Source of the DNA: CAZUAQ01 sp964618455
Lineage (GTDB): Bacteria; Planctomycetota; Phycisphaerae; UBA1845; PWPN01
Direction: 5' to 3'
Length of the DNA stretch: 56,530 nt
NCBI GenBank assembly: GCA_964618455.1
Contig: CAZUAQ010000037.1
Span: forward strand, 1-56,530
The notes beneath the pieces were generated by a model. It was not told the DNA's origin. It ran no database searches and saw only the letters and a program-made list of their open reading frames with translations. Positions 25,103-33,446 of this stretch are shown piece by piece; positions within the stretch are counted from its first letter, which is position 1, and each line of letters starts with the position of its first letter. A program made the translations under genes and the position numbers.

Positions 25103-26521
25103 GTGGATCTGGACCTCCAGCGTTTCTACCGGATCAATCGCCGGGCCGTGATGTGGGTGGCGTTCTTCGCCATCGTGTACCTCCTGCGCCACTTTTTCGC
25201 GCTGATCTTTCTGACGTTCATCTTCGGTTTCGTGATGTACAAGGTGGCAATGTTCCTCACGCGGAACACGCGTCTGCCCTACCGGATCTCGGTATTACTG
25301 CCCTTCCTGGTACTGCTCACCTTGCTCTCGCTGCTCATTCATTACACCGTGCCCCGCGTCACGAAAGAAGGAGCGGAGTTTGCGCGCGGACTGCCCTACC
25401 ATCTGACCAGTCTGGCCATCGAGATCCGGCAGTTCGCGGAAGATAATGCGATCCAGAATGCATTGCTTCGCTACGTACAATCATCCGAGCCGCAGACAGA
25501 GCAGGAGACCGGCTCCATACCGTTCGAGGCCATCCCGAAGGAACAGCCTGACACGGACGTGCCCTCGGAGGCCGGCGGCAAGTCGACGACCGCTTCCACT
25601 GACCCAACCACGCAAGCCGCTGCCACGACACCGGGGGCCAAGATCGAATCGTTCGTGCGGACGATGCGCGAGGTGCCGCCCAAGTGGGACGAACTGTCTT
25701 CCATCGAAAAGCAACAGGTCATCGGCCTGGTCGGGGAGATGCAGCGGATTATCCTTTCGATCCTTCCCGGGGTGATCAGTGAGAACGAGGAGAATCTCCA
25801 GGGCGTCATCATCGATCTCACCGGGCGCGCCGTGACCGGCAGCATTCAATTCCTGCTGGGAATCCTGCTCTCCTTCCTGATCCTGTGGGATTTTGATCAC
25901 GTCGCGAAAGATCTGAATATGTGGCGCGACAGCCCGGTGGGCGCGTTTTTCGCCGAGGCGGCCTCCAGTGTGATCGATTTTTCCCGCGTGGTCGGCACGG
26001 CATTTCAGTGCCAGCTCGTCATTGCGTTGCTCAACGCCGCCATCACGTGCGTCGGGCTGTTCATCCTGAATATTCACCCGTTGGTCCTGCTGACCACGAT
26101 CGTGTTCCTCTTCGGGCTGATCCCGGTGCTCGGTGTCTTCATCTCGTCGGTGCCGATCATTCTGATCTCGTTCAATGAATACGGTCTCAACCACGCGTTG
26201 ATGACGCTGGGCATGATCGTCGTGGTCCACATGCTCGAAGCCTACGTTTTCAATCCGCGGATCTATGCCGCCCGATTCCATCTGAACCCCGTCATCGTGC
26301 TCATCATTCTGCTGGTGGCGCATGAATTGGCGGGAGTGTGGGGCATGCTCTTGGGAATTCCCGTCACGCATTACGTCTTGAACATCGCCCAGATGCCGAC
26401 CACACCACGGCGCCGCCGACTTCTCCGCGTGAAAGATGCGCGTGCCTCGGCGAACGATCCGTCGGAGTCTGCTCTTTCCTCCAAATCCGACAACTCCCCG
26501 ACGCCTGATCCATCTACGTGA
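25103..26521 (+). CDS. AI-2E family (PerM-type) transporter
   Basis: A 472-residue inner-membrane protein. The N-terminal pair of helices (VMWVAFFAIVYLLRHFFAL, IFLTFIFGFVMY), the amphipathic middle region and C-terminal helices (AITCVGLFILNIHPLVLLTT, FLFGLIPVLGVFISSVP, HMLEAYVFNPRIY) fit the AI-2E/PerM permease family. An insert of about 110 residues (PETEQETGSIP onward, Thr/Ala-rich) sits in the middle loop and is longer than usual. GTG 25103 is 8 bases after AAAGGGGAG, which fixes the start; the GTG at 25094 overlaps the ribosome site. Substrate unknown; members include a Na/H antiporter and an AI-2 exporter. Confidence 0.88.
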   Translation: MDLDLQRFYRINRRAVMWVAFFAIVYLLRHFFALIFLTFIFGFVMYKVAMFLTRNTRLPYRISVLLPFLVLLTLLSLLIHYTVPRVTKEGAEFARGLPYHLTSLAIEIRQFAEDNAIQNALLRYVQSSEPQTEQETGSIPFEAIPKEQPDTDVPSEAGGKSTTASTDPTTQAAATTPGAKIESFVRTMREVPPKWDELSSIEKQQVIGLVGEMQRIILSILPGVISENEENLQGVIIDLTGRAVTGSIQFLLGILLSFLILWDFDHVAKDLNMWRDSPVGAFFAEAASSVIDFSRVVGTAFQCQLVIALLNAAITCVGLFILNIHPLVLLTTIVFLFGLIPVLGVFISSVPIILISFNEYGLNHALMTLGMIVVVHMLEAYVFNPRIYAARFHLNPVIVLIILLVAHELAGVWGMLLGIPVTHYVLNIAQMPTTPRRRRLLRVKDARASANDPSESALSSKSDNSPTPDPST

Positions 26522-26533
26522 TTCCCGCAGCCG

Positions 26534-26562
26534 AAAGCCGACACCGCCGAGTGTCGCTTTTC
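26534..26562 (+). terminator. Rho-independent terminator after the AI-2E permease
   Basis: AAAG(C)CGACAC, loop CGCCGA, GTGTCG-CTTT, then TT. The stem has a one-base bulge and a U-rich end, 13 bp past the stop codon. Confidence 0.6.
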
Positions 26563-26761
26563 CGTCACTTCGTGTTATTCGTTCCTCTGCGTGAGGATGC
26601 TTCAGGGTGAGAGAGGGACGTCGGACCGACCCCGATCGAATGTCGAATCAGCAATTCCGTCACGTCATTCTCCGCTCCCGAGAGACCGGGCTCCACCCTG
26701 AACGCGTGCGATCCAGCTTGACATCGTGATCGAAATCCAGCTCCGCATGTCCGCACGATGG

Positions 26762-26803
26762 CAAAAGAAAAGCGGGCAACTCCCGTTGGGGAGATACCCG
26801 CTT
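26762..26803 (-). terminator. Rho-independent terminator of the H1-like gene
   Basis: On the minus strand AAGCGGG (26797-26803) pairs with CCCGCTT (26770-26776), with an inner CTCCC/GGGAG stem, followed by TTCTTTTGC. It lies about 25 bp after the stop of the Lys-rich gene. Confidence 0.8.
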
Positions 26804-26828
26804 ATCAAGCGTACTGCTTGCAAGAACG

Positions 26829-26975
26829 TTACTTTTTCTTACGTTTGGTCTTCTTGGCGGCTTTCTTCTTGGCCGTCTTCTTCTTTGTGGACTTCTTCTT
26901 CTTTGTCGTGCGCTTCTTGGTCGTCTTCTTGGCGACCTTCTTCTTCGCAGCTTTCTTCTTTCTCTTCTTAGCCAT
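26829..26975 (-). CDS. Extremely lysine-rich H1-like DNA-binding protein
   Basis: A 48-residue protein, MAKKRKKKAAKKKVAKKTTK followed by more of the same: 28 lysines, 3 arginines, the rest almost only Ala, Thr, Val and Ser, and no acidic residue. It resembles the tail of eukaryotic H1 and the bacterial H1-like (Hc1, KAxAA-tail) proteins, but has no globular part. AGGAGA ends 7 bases before ATG 26975. The ORF ends TAA and is followed by a good terminator, so it is a complete gene. The likely role is chromosome compaction or RNA binding, inferred from composition. The coding strand is purine-rich AAG repeats, unlike its neighbours. Confidence 0.85.
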   Translation of the reverse strand: MAKKRKKKAAKKKVAKKTTKKRTTKKKKSTKKKTAKKKAAKKTKRKKK

Positions 26976-27324
26976 GGCACATTCTCCTTGAATTGGAGTC
27001 GACTGTCCCGCGTGACGCAAGCGGGCTTAGGAAAAAAACTTACACATTGCGTTTCGGGGAGTCAATAAAAAATTCTTTAATCGAATCAAAAAAATCCGTC
27101 ACGCAATCAATCCTATTTCGGCAAAAGCTGCGCATAACTTTCAACTTGTCTTCACTTCCCAGTGAACAACACACGCAAAGGCACGATGATCATGAGTGAC
27201 TGACATCGTCTTCCGTACACACTTCACGTCCCCTTTCTTCACTCTCGTTCAAGCTCTGATTCGCGTCGCCCGGCTTGCAACCACACGCTTGAGCCGGTGC
27301 ATTCCGCACGCCGATAATCGATTC
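26976..27324. other. AT-rich intergenic region
   Basis: A stretch of about 350 bp between the H1-like gene and the glycosyltransferase. Bases 27030-27150 are clearly AT-rich (runs of A and T) in an otherwise GC-rich window, suiting a strong promoter or an architectural site. It contains the H1-like promoter described separately. No gene or riboswitch recognised. Confidence 0.5.
27037..27065 (-). promoter_or_regulatory. Candidate promoter of the H1-like gene
   Basis: On the minus strand TTGACT (27060-27065, 5 of 6) is followed after 17 bases by TAAGTT (27037-27042, 3 of 6), with an A/T-rich upstream stretch that could act as an UP element. Confidence 0.5.
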
Positions 27325-29196
27325 ATGAGTGCGATCATACACGGAAACGCTGGTAACTCGGTCGTGGATTCGCCATGGCTGGATGCACCACCTCCCACAT
27401 GCCATCGCGAAGAAGATCTTTCGAAACTCACACTCTTGTGGCAGCCTCCCGCGCCGTCATCGTTGGATCGTCTCTCTCGTCTTTCCGAAGGCCAACCTGT
27501 TCTGATCGCGCGTTTTGATACTGAAAACGCCTGTCGGCAAGCGTTTGAGACATATCTCACCCCATCGGACTTTGTGTCCGCGCGCGAACAGATCGAACTG
27601 CAACGGATCATGCTTGACGCACGACGCAACCTTTTCGAACGTGGCGTACCCTGCTATGAAGGCATGCCGTTGATGGATGGTGATCTGGCCCGTCTGAATC
27701 GTCGGCTGGAAATGATGACCACGCTGCTGGCCCTGTTAAGAATTCGCCGAATTGCTCCACGGGGACGCATACGGTCGGATTGGATGGGATGTCGCCTGGC
27801 CGGCAGTGTGGACATTCCCGCGAATTCCATGCCGATGGCGAACCTGCGCGACCCCAACTGGCCGCCCCGGCGTACGCTTCGCGAATGGTGGTCAAAAAAA
27901 AATTCACAGCCTCGAATCACCCCGTCTTCCCCGGCAGTCGGCACGCCTGTGGATCTGGTTTTTCTGATTGGCGGCTGGGTCGATGAGCGCCTTCTGGATG
28001 TCTTTCCTCTTCGGGCGGCGCAGCGGCTCAACCTCCGCTGTGAAATCTGGGCACATCGAGTCCCGCCGGAGCTCGAGGATCTGGCGACGCGAATGGAATT
28101 CCGTGTGCGCCCGATGCCTTACCCTCCTCCCGCACGAGACGTGCAATCGATCGTGCGCCGTCTGCACAAGGAAGGCGCCCGGGGTGCTCTTCATGAAGGG
28201 TATGCCCCGTTCCGCGGTAGCGCTGCACGCGCCTTGCATCGGCTGCTGGCATGGGAACGGTGGGCGCCGAAACTCATCGCCATGCATCGCATGCTCACCC
28301 AATGGTTGCGGGCTGTTCGCCCTCGCGCCGTGGTTCTACCCGCCGAGAAAGATTGGAGCGCCTATGTCGGCGTTCATGCAGCGCGACGACTCGGCATCCC
28401 CACGATGAGTGTGGCCCACGGGAGCTGGCTGCCTCATACGAAGCTCGACACCGTGTCCGACGATCATTTGATGCGCAGAATGGCAGACCGGTACCGGGTC
28501 TTCACCCCCGCGGAACGGCAAGCCCTTACCTCACCAGATACGGACGTGAATCGATACCGCTGGTGCGGACTGCCGCGCACCCCCGACGTCCAGCCCGGGA
28601 AACGTCCGGTGAACGAATCGTCCCCAAGGTTGCTGGTCGGCACGATGGGCATGGGGCCCGGCCTCCCATGCAATATGATTCAACCGGTGCATCGATGGAA
28701 CCATCGCCTCGTTACGAAACTGATCAAGTGTTTCGGGGAGAGGATATCCATTCGCCTTCACCCGTGGGACAAACCCGGATTCTATCCAGCCGAGGTTCGC
28801 GCTCAGGTACGCTCCAGGCAAGAGACGTTGAGCGAGCAACTCGCAACGCACGATGCGTTGATCACCTTGCACAGCACGGTCATGCTCGACGCCGCTGCGG
28901 CGGGACTTCCTGTGTTTCTCTGGGATGTCGCGGCGTTCGATCTGCATCGAAGCGAACTGGTGGACCAAGGCGCGGCGGTGTGCACACGACACCTGAACGA
29001 GCTCGTGAGCTTCCTCGAGCGCTACATGAGCGACGGCTGCTATCGAGCTGAACGGACACGTGCCGCCGAGGACTTCGCAGGACGCTTACGAGCCGATCCC
29101 GCCGGCGTTGAGGCCTCCGAGATCGAGCCGGTCGACACCGTGATCCTGGACTTGCTGAGCAAAAATGGAACCGATCGGGATAGGGCATTTACCTGA
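27325..29196 (+). CDS. Capsule/surface polysaccharide glycosyltransferase (GT-B-like)
   Basis: A protein of about 620 residues. The C-terminal half shows a GT-B pattern: SAYVGVHAARRLGIPTMSVA followed by a HGSW site, then IRLHPWDKPGF and DALITLHSTVMLDAAAAGLP, a motif typical of capsule and polysialyl/CDP-glycerol-type transferases (E/S-rich activated-sugar binding loop). The N-terminal half is unrecognised and has a high Arg content. Start not fixed: ATG 27325 chosen; ATG 27196 would add 43 residues that look non-coding. No signal peptide. It opens the surface-glycan region and converges with the methyltransferase gene. Substrate unknown. Confidence 0.7.
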   Translation: MSAIIHGNAGNSVVDSPWLDAPPPTCHREEDLSKLTLLWQPPAPSSLDRLSRLSEGQPVLIARFDTENACRQAFETYLTPSDFVSAREQIELQRIMLDARRNLFERGVPCYEGMPLMDGDLARLNRRLEMMTTLLALLRIRRIAPRGRIRSDWMGCRLAGSVDIPANSMPMANLRDPNWPPRRTLREWWSKKNSQPRITPSSPAVGTPVDLVFLIGGWVDERLLDVFPLRAAQRLNLRCEIWAHRVPPELEDLATRMEFRVRPMPYPPPARDVQSIVRRLHKEGARGALHEGYAPFRGSAARALHRLLAWERWAPKLIAMHRMLTQWLRAVRPRAVVLPAEKDWSAYVGVHAARRLGIPTMSVAHGSWLPHTKLDTVSDDHLMRRMADRYRVFTPAERQALTSPDTDVNRYRWCGLPRTPDVQPGKRPVNESSPRLLVGTMGMGPGLPCNMIQPVHRWNHRLVTKLIKCFGERISIRLHPWDKPGFYPAEVRAQVRSRQETLSEQLATHDALITLHSTVMLDAAAAGLPVFLWDVAAFDLHRSELVDQGAAVCTRHLNELVSFLERYMSDGCYRAERTRAAEDFAGRLRADPAGVEASEIEPVDTVILDLLSKNGTDRDRAFT

Positions 29197-29219
29197 ACCT
29201 GCGGCCCGGAATGTCTCGT

Positions 29220-30215
29220 TCAGGACTTTGTGGCTCGCACGACCAGATTTCCGGACAATTTGTGCTCCGCGAGGAATACCTGGAGGGCTTCCCGCAGAGC
29301 GTCCTGATCATTGGAAGGCTCAAAGAGTATGGCGTTCAGAAAGGCACCCAGCTCCGGCGAGGGACCGCCCAGAATATCGCACACCGTTTGCACATCCGTG
29401 CGACCGGGCGTGCTCATCTCGACCTGCGTAAAACCTGCCTCCGCCAGCAGGCGCTCGACTGATTCCGGCGTGTAGTATTGATACAGCACGAAAGGATTCA
29501 TATACCGCGTCCGAAGCGTGAGGTACTCGAACGATCGGACGTTGTAGGCGTTGAATACGAAGCATCGCTCTGGCTTGAGCACGCGATGGACATGGCGCAT
29601 CGTTTCGCGTGGGTCGTTGAGACTGGAAATCACACCCCAGGCGCATACACCGTCATACGCCTCGTCCGGCAGGTGAAGTCGCTCAATGGGTTCATCGTAA
29701 ACCTTCCGCCCTGCCTGGCGATTGTACCTTACTGAGAAATCGCAGAGCTCGATGCCTTCCGCCTCGTAGCCCGCCTCCTCAAACATGCTCAACAGGGTGC
29801 CGACGGCGCTACCCAACTCAAGTACTCGACCGCCACGCATATGCTCCCGCATGAGACTCAGCGGCTGAGAAAAGACGCGTTCCCGTCTTGTCGAAGCCGA
29901 AGGAACGAGAATGTGCTCATGGAAGTAATTTAACGCGTCAGAGTGCCGAACGAACGCTTCGAGGGCTTCCTCTTTGAGTCTCGGAGTCACATACACACAA
30001 CCACAGCACTGGCATTCGCTGTACACGGGGTCGCCATTCGGGTCGTAGATCCCGCCCTCCGACGAGCCGCAGACCGGACAAGGGACGTCACGAGCCCATT
30101 CTGGTTTGACGCGTCCATCCGCCCCGACAAGTCGCGCGCGCTCCAGGTCCAGCAACTCCTGGTAACGCGCTCTCGCCGTCTCGGGTCTGATTTCTGATAT
30201 ATCAAGCGTCGCCAA
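29220..30215 (-). CDS. SAM-dependent methyltransferase with N-terminal zinc-binding Cys motif
   Basis: A protein of about 331 residues. The N-terminal third has four cysteines (CPVCGSSEGG, then CQCCGCVYVTP) in the arrangement seen in zinc-binding heads of sugar C-methyltransferases. Residues 130-250 are a class I methyltransferase fold: motif I VLELGSAVGTLLSMFEEAGY, then DGVCAWGVISSLNDPR and VLKPERCFVFN. It probably modifies a nucleotide sugar or glycan, given its location beside the nonulosonate operon. No ATG in frame; TTG 30215 follows AAGGTGGGG and TTG 30230 is an alternative. Convergent with the glycosyltransferase and divergent from the pseB-type gene. Confidence 0.78.
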   Translation of the reverse strand: MATLDISEIRPETARARYQELLDLERARLVGADGRVKPEWARDVPCPVCGSSEGGIYDPNGDPVYSECQCCGCVYVTPRLKEEALEAFVRHSDALNYFHEHILVPSASTRRERVFSQPLSLMREHMRGGRVLELGSAVGTLLSMFEEAGYEAEGIELCDFSVRYNRQAGRKVYDEPIERLHLPDEAYDGVCAWGVISSLNDPRETMRHVHRVLKPERCFVFNAYNVRSFEYLTLRTRYMNPFVLYQYYTPESVERLLAEAGFTQVEMSTPGRTDVQTVCDILGGPSPELGAFLNAILFEPSNDQDALREALQVFLAEHKLSGNLVVRATKS

Positions 30216-30515
30216 CGCCCCACCTTTCAATCTTCATTGAAGTAATCGCGGTGATAGATTCAGCATCCTTTGAATCGTGTCATTCTCGATCGACTCACTA
30301 CGGAATGACGAGTCTGATATCGGCCATCCTTGGTGTGGAATCCCACCCGAAACGAGCGTCGTGTGTGCCGGATTTCGCCTTGCCGCGACAACAAGTCTTT
30401 ATCTTCAGGTCCGAAAAAGACGATGAATGACGAACGATTCGACGGTTACGCCACCCTCGCGCCCCCTGAAGCAGGTGACCGAAAGGGGTGCCGGGGATCG
30501 TGTGGGAGAGTGGTT

Positions 30516-31502
30516 TTGCCCATAGAGGACTGGTCATCGCAGACCGTGCTGGTCACGGGCGGAACGGGCTCGTTCGGCAGGAAGTTCGCCGATCTCATGC
30601 TGCACGAATTCGGCGTCAAGAAGCTGATCGTCTACAGCCGGGACGAGTGGAAACAGCACGACATGGCCTCGAACGGGTTCGACGACCCGCGAATCCGCTT
30701 TTTCATCGGCGATGTGCGGGATCGGGAACGACTGACCCGGGCGATGTCGGACGTGAACGTCGTGGTGCACGCCGCCGCCCTGAAGCAGGTTCCCGCCTGC
30801 GAGTACAACCCGATCGAGGCGGTGGCGACGAACATCAACGGAGCGCGCAACGTCATCGATGCCGCCCTGGATACCAAGGTGGATCACGTGCTGGCTTTGA
30901 GCACGGACAAAGCCACGGCACCGATCAACATTTACGGCGCGACGAAACTTGTGGCGGAGAAACTCTTCGTCCACGCCAACGCCTACAGCGGTGAACCGGC
31001 GACACGATTTGCCTGCGTGCGGTACGGCAACGTCATCGGGAGCCGCGGCAGCGTGATTCCCGTGTTCCGCGAGCAGATGAAGAAGGGCAAAATCACCATT
31101 ACGGATCACCGGATGACCCGGTTCTGGATGACGCTTGAGCAGGGAGTCCGGTTCGTGATTTCGAGCATGGAACGGATGAGTGGCGGCGAGGTCTTCGCCC
31201 CCAAGCTGCCGAGTATGAAAATCGCGGACATGGCCATGGCGATGGCGCCGGAGTGCCATATCGAATATGTGGGCATTCGGCCGGGCGAGAAGCTTCACGA
31301 GTCGCTGATCTCCAGCGACGAAGCCCGCATGACGATCGACGCGGGCGATCGCTACGTCATGCTGCCCGCCAACCCATTGTGGCCGATGGCCGATTGGAAA
31401 TCTCAAGGACAACGCCTGCCGGAGGGCTTCAGCTATTCCAGCGACTCCAACGACAACTGGCTTGACCGAGACCACCTCCGATCCCTGCTCCACGAGGCCT
31501 GA
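30516..31502 (+). CDS. pseB: PseB-type UDP-GlcNAc 4,6-dehydratase (5-inverting)
   Basis: First committed step of pseudaminic-acid synthesis, in the cytoplasm: removes water from UDP-GlcNAc and inverts C5. Rossmann motif TGGTGSFG (14-21). In the 328-residue form starting at TTG 30516 the catalytic set is Asp131-Lys132 (STDKATAPIN) and Tyr140-xxx-Lys144 (NIYGATK), one position off H. pylori FlaA1/PseB (D132, K133, Y141, K145). GGGAGA precedes this TTG at good spacing and the length matches the family; ATG 30423 would add 31 residues without similarity. The next gene overlaps it by 41 bp, so expression is coupled. Confidence 0.88.
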   Translation: MPIEDWSSQTVLVTGGTGSFGRKFADLMLHEFGVKKLIVYSRDEWKQHDMASNGFDDPRIRFFIGDVRDRERLTRAMSDVNVVVHAAALKQVPACEYNPIEAVATNINGARNVIDAALDTKVDHVLALSTDKATAPINIYGATKLVAEKLFVHANAYSGEPATRFACVRYGNVIGSRGSVIPVFREQMKKGKITITDHRMTRFWMTLEQGVRFVISSMERMSGGEVFAPKLPSMKIADMAMAMAPECHIEYVGIRPGEKLHESLISSDEARMTIDAGDRYVMLPANPLWPMADWKSQGQRLPEGFSYSSDSNDNWLDRDHLRSLLHEA

Positions 31503-32688
31503 TGCCCTCGCGATCGAGGGGGGAACGCCTGTTCGGGCGGAGTTGCTGCCCTACGGGCGGCAGTGGGTGGACGAGGAAGATATCGAGGCAGTCGTTCAGG
31601 TGCTTCGGTCCGACCGATTGACGACCGGTCCGGCGGTGCAGGAGTTCGAGCAAGCATTAGCGTCACGGGTCGGGACGCAACACGCCGTGGCGGTCAACAG
31701 CGGAACCGCCGCACTTCACGCCGCCATGCATGCCATCGGCATCGGCCCCGACGACGAAGTCATCGTCCCCGCCATCACGTTTGTTGCCACCGCCAATGCC
31801 GTGCTCTTCGAGGGCGGACGGCCGGTGTTTGCGGACGTGGACCCGGAGACGCTGTTGATCGATCCTGCCTCGGTTGCGTCGCGCATCACGCCGAGGACGA
31901 GAGCCATCATCGCCGTCGATTATGCGGGACAGCCTTGCGACTATCGCGCATTGCGAGAACTGGCGGACCGGCATGGCCTGGTCCTCATCGCCGACGCCTG
32001 CCATGCACTCGGCGCCGAGTACACGGGCAAGCCCGTCGGTTCGCTGGCGGACCTGAGCACGTTCAGCTTCCACCCGGTCAAACCGATCACCACCGGTGAA
32101 GGCGGGATGGTCACGACGAATAATGACTTCTACGCCCAACGCCTTCGTCGCTTCCGCAACCACTGCATGACCCGCGACGCTGCGGAGCGCGAGTCGGCCG
32201 CGTCGTGGGAGTACGAAATCTGCGAGCTCGGCTACAACTACCGCATGCCGGACATCGTGGCGGCCCTGGGGACGCGGCAACTGGATAAGCTCGATACGTT
32301 CATCGCCCGGCGACGGGCGATTGCAGCGCGTTATCATGCGTTCCTCTCCGAGATGCCGGCTGTCGCACCGCTTGAACTTCTGCCGGAACGAACTCACGCG
32401 TATCACCTGTACGTCGTGCGATTGCAGTCGGAGGATCCGGAACGGGCTCGTAGGCACGTTTTCGACGCGTTGCGAGCGGAAGGCATCGGTGTGAACGTGC
32501 ATTACATCCCCGTGCATCTTCAACCGCTGTACCGAAGACGATTTGGAACGACTAAAGGCCTGTGCCCCGTCGCCGAGGATGCCTACACGCGGATTCTCTC
32601 GTTGCCGATCTTTCCCGCCATGGCGGTCGAGGATGTCGAGGATGTCATCCGGGCGATGTCGAGAGTCGTGAATGGTTATCTTCACTGA
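31462..32688 (+). CDS. pseC: PseC-type nucleotide-sugar aminotransferase
   Basis: A 408-residue DegT/DnrJ/EryC1-family PLP enzyme. It transfers an amine from glutamate to C4 of the PseB product. Schiff-base Lys207 lies in FSFHPVKPITTGEGG; VNSGTAALHAAMHA, ADACHALGAEY and LGYNYRMPDI are typical. The only available start is TTG 31462 (no in-frame ATG before the conserved AIEGGTPVRAELLPYGRQW), and it overlaps pseB by 41 bp. The unusual start and overlap suggest it needs translation of pseB. PseC assignment is by position and by the PVKP/GEGG pattern. Confidence 0.87.
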   Translation: MTETTSDPCSTRPDALAIEGGTPVRAELLPYGRQWVDEEDIEAVVQVLRSDRLTTGPAVQEFEQALASRVGTQHAVAVNSGTAALHAAMHAIGIGPDDEVIVPAITFVATANAVLFEGGRPVFADVDPETLLIDPASVASRITPRTRAIIAVDYAGQPCDYRALRELADRHGLVLIADACHALGAEYTGKPVGSLADLSTFSFHPVKPITTGEGGMVTTNNDFYAQRLRRFRNHCMTRDAAERESAASWEYEICELGYNYRMPDIVAALGTRQLDKLDTFIARRRAIAARYHAFLSEMPAVAPLELLPERTHAYHLYVVRLQSEDPERARRHVFDALRAEGIGVNVHYIPVHLQPLYRRRFGTTKGLCPVAEDAYTRILSLPIFPAMAVEDVEDVIRAMSRVVNGYLH

Positions 32689-32711
32689 AGCGCATGGAGT
32701 TGTGGCACCCG

Positions 32712-33446
32712 ATGAAGACCGCCGCCATCATCCAGGCCCGTATGGGATCCAGCCGGTTTCCCGGCAAGACGCTGGCCCCGTTGCTGGGCGAACCGCTGCT
32801 CGCACGGCTGATAGAACGCCTGCGTCACGTCGCCGCCATCGATGAGATCATCGTCGCCACGACGGACGATCCGGCGGACGAGGCCATCGAGGATCTCGCG
32901 CGGACGCTCGGCATCGGGTGTTATCGCGGCAGTGTCGACGACGTGCTGTTGCGCGTCCTCGAAGCAGGACGAGCCTACGACGTGGACCTGATGGTGGAGA
33001 TCTGCGGCGACTGCCCGCTCATCGATCCCCAGACGACGCGCGACGTGATCGCGTTGTACCACAGCGGCGACTACGACCATGCGTCGAACATTCTGTGCGA
33101 GGGGTACCCGCGCGGGCTCGATACGCAGGTGTACCCGACACGTGTTCTGGAGGATGTCGCCCGGCGTACCGACGACCCGGTCGATCATGAACACGTCTCG
33201 CTTTTCATCTACGAACACCCTGAGATCTACCGCCTCGCGCGTATGGAAACGCCGGCCCACCTTCGCGCGAAACAGCTTCGCCTGACGGTGGATACGCCGA
33301 GCGACCTGGCCATGGTGGAGGCGATTTACGCGGCGCTGTACCCGGGAAACCCGGCCTTCGGTATCGACGAGGTCGCCGCGTTTCTCGATTCCCATCCGGA
33401 GGTGAGGGAGATCAATGCTCACATTCAGCAAAAACCTGTGCGCTGA
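32712..33446 (+). CDS. SpsF/PseF-type cytidylyltransferase
   Basis: A 244-residue nucleotidyltransferase of the SpsF group (COG1861). The start MKTAAIIQARMGSSRFPGKT matches SpsF/spore coat and CMP-nonulosonate synthetases, with DVDLMVEICGDCPLIDP as the second motif. It probably activates the nine-carbon sugar to its CMP derivative. SpsF rather than NeuA sequence type. ATG 32712 is favoured over ATG 32694 by homology. It overlaps the oxidoreductase gene by 32 bp, part of an operon where nearly all genes touch. Substrate inferred from context. Confidence 0.85.
   Translation: MKTAAIIQARMGSSRFPGKTLAPLLGEPLLARLIERLRHVAAIDEIIVATTDDPADEAIEDLARTLGIGCYRGSVDDVLLRVLEAGRAYDVDLMVEICGDCPLIDPQTTRDVIALYHSGDYDHASNILCEGYPRGLDTQVYPTRVLEDVARRTDDPVDHEHVSLFIYEHPEIYRLARMETPAHLRAKQLRLTVDTPSDLAMVEAIYAALYPGNPAFGIDEVAAFLDSHPEVREINAHIQQKPVR

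Noticed and set aside
26829..26975. AAG-rich tract as a simple microsatellite
   Set aside because: It has a ribosome site, intact frame, stop codon and terminator, so it is a gene rather than a plain repeat.
32562..32711. N-terminal extension of the SpsF-type protein
   Set aside because: The extra residues come from reading the pseC 3' end in another frame; MKTAAIIQARMG is the family start.
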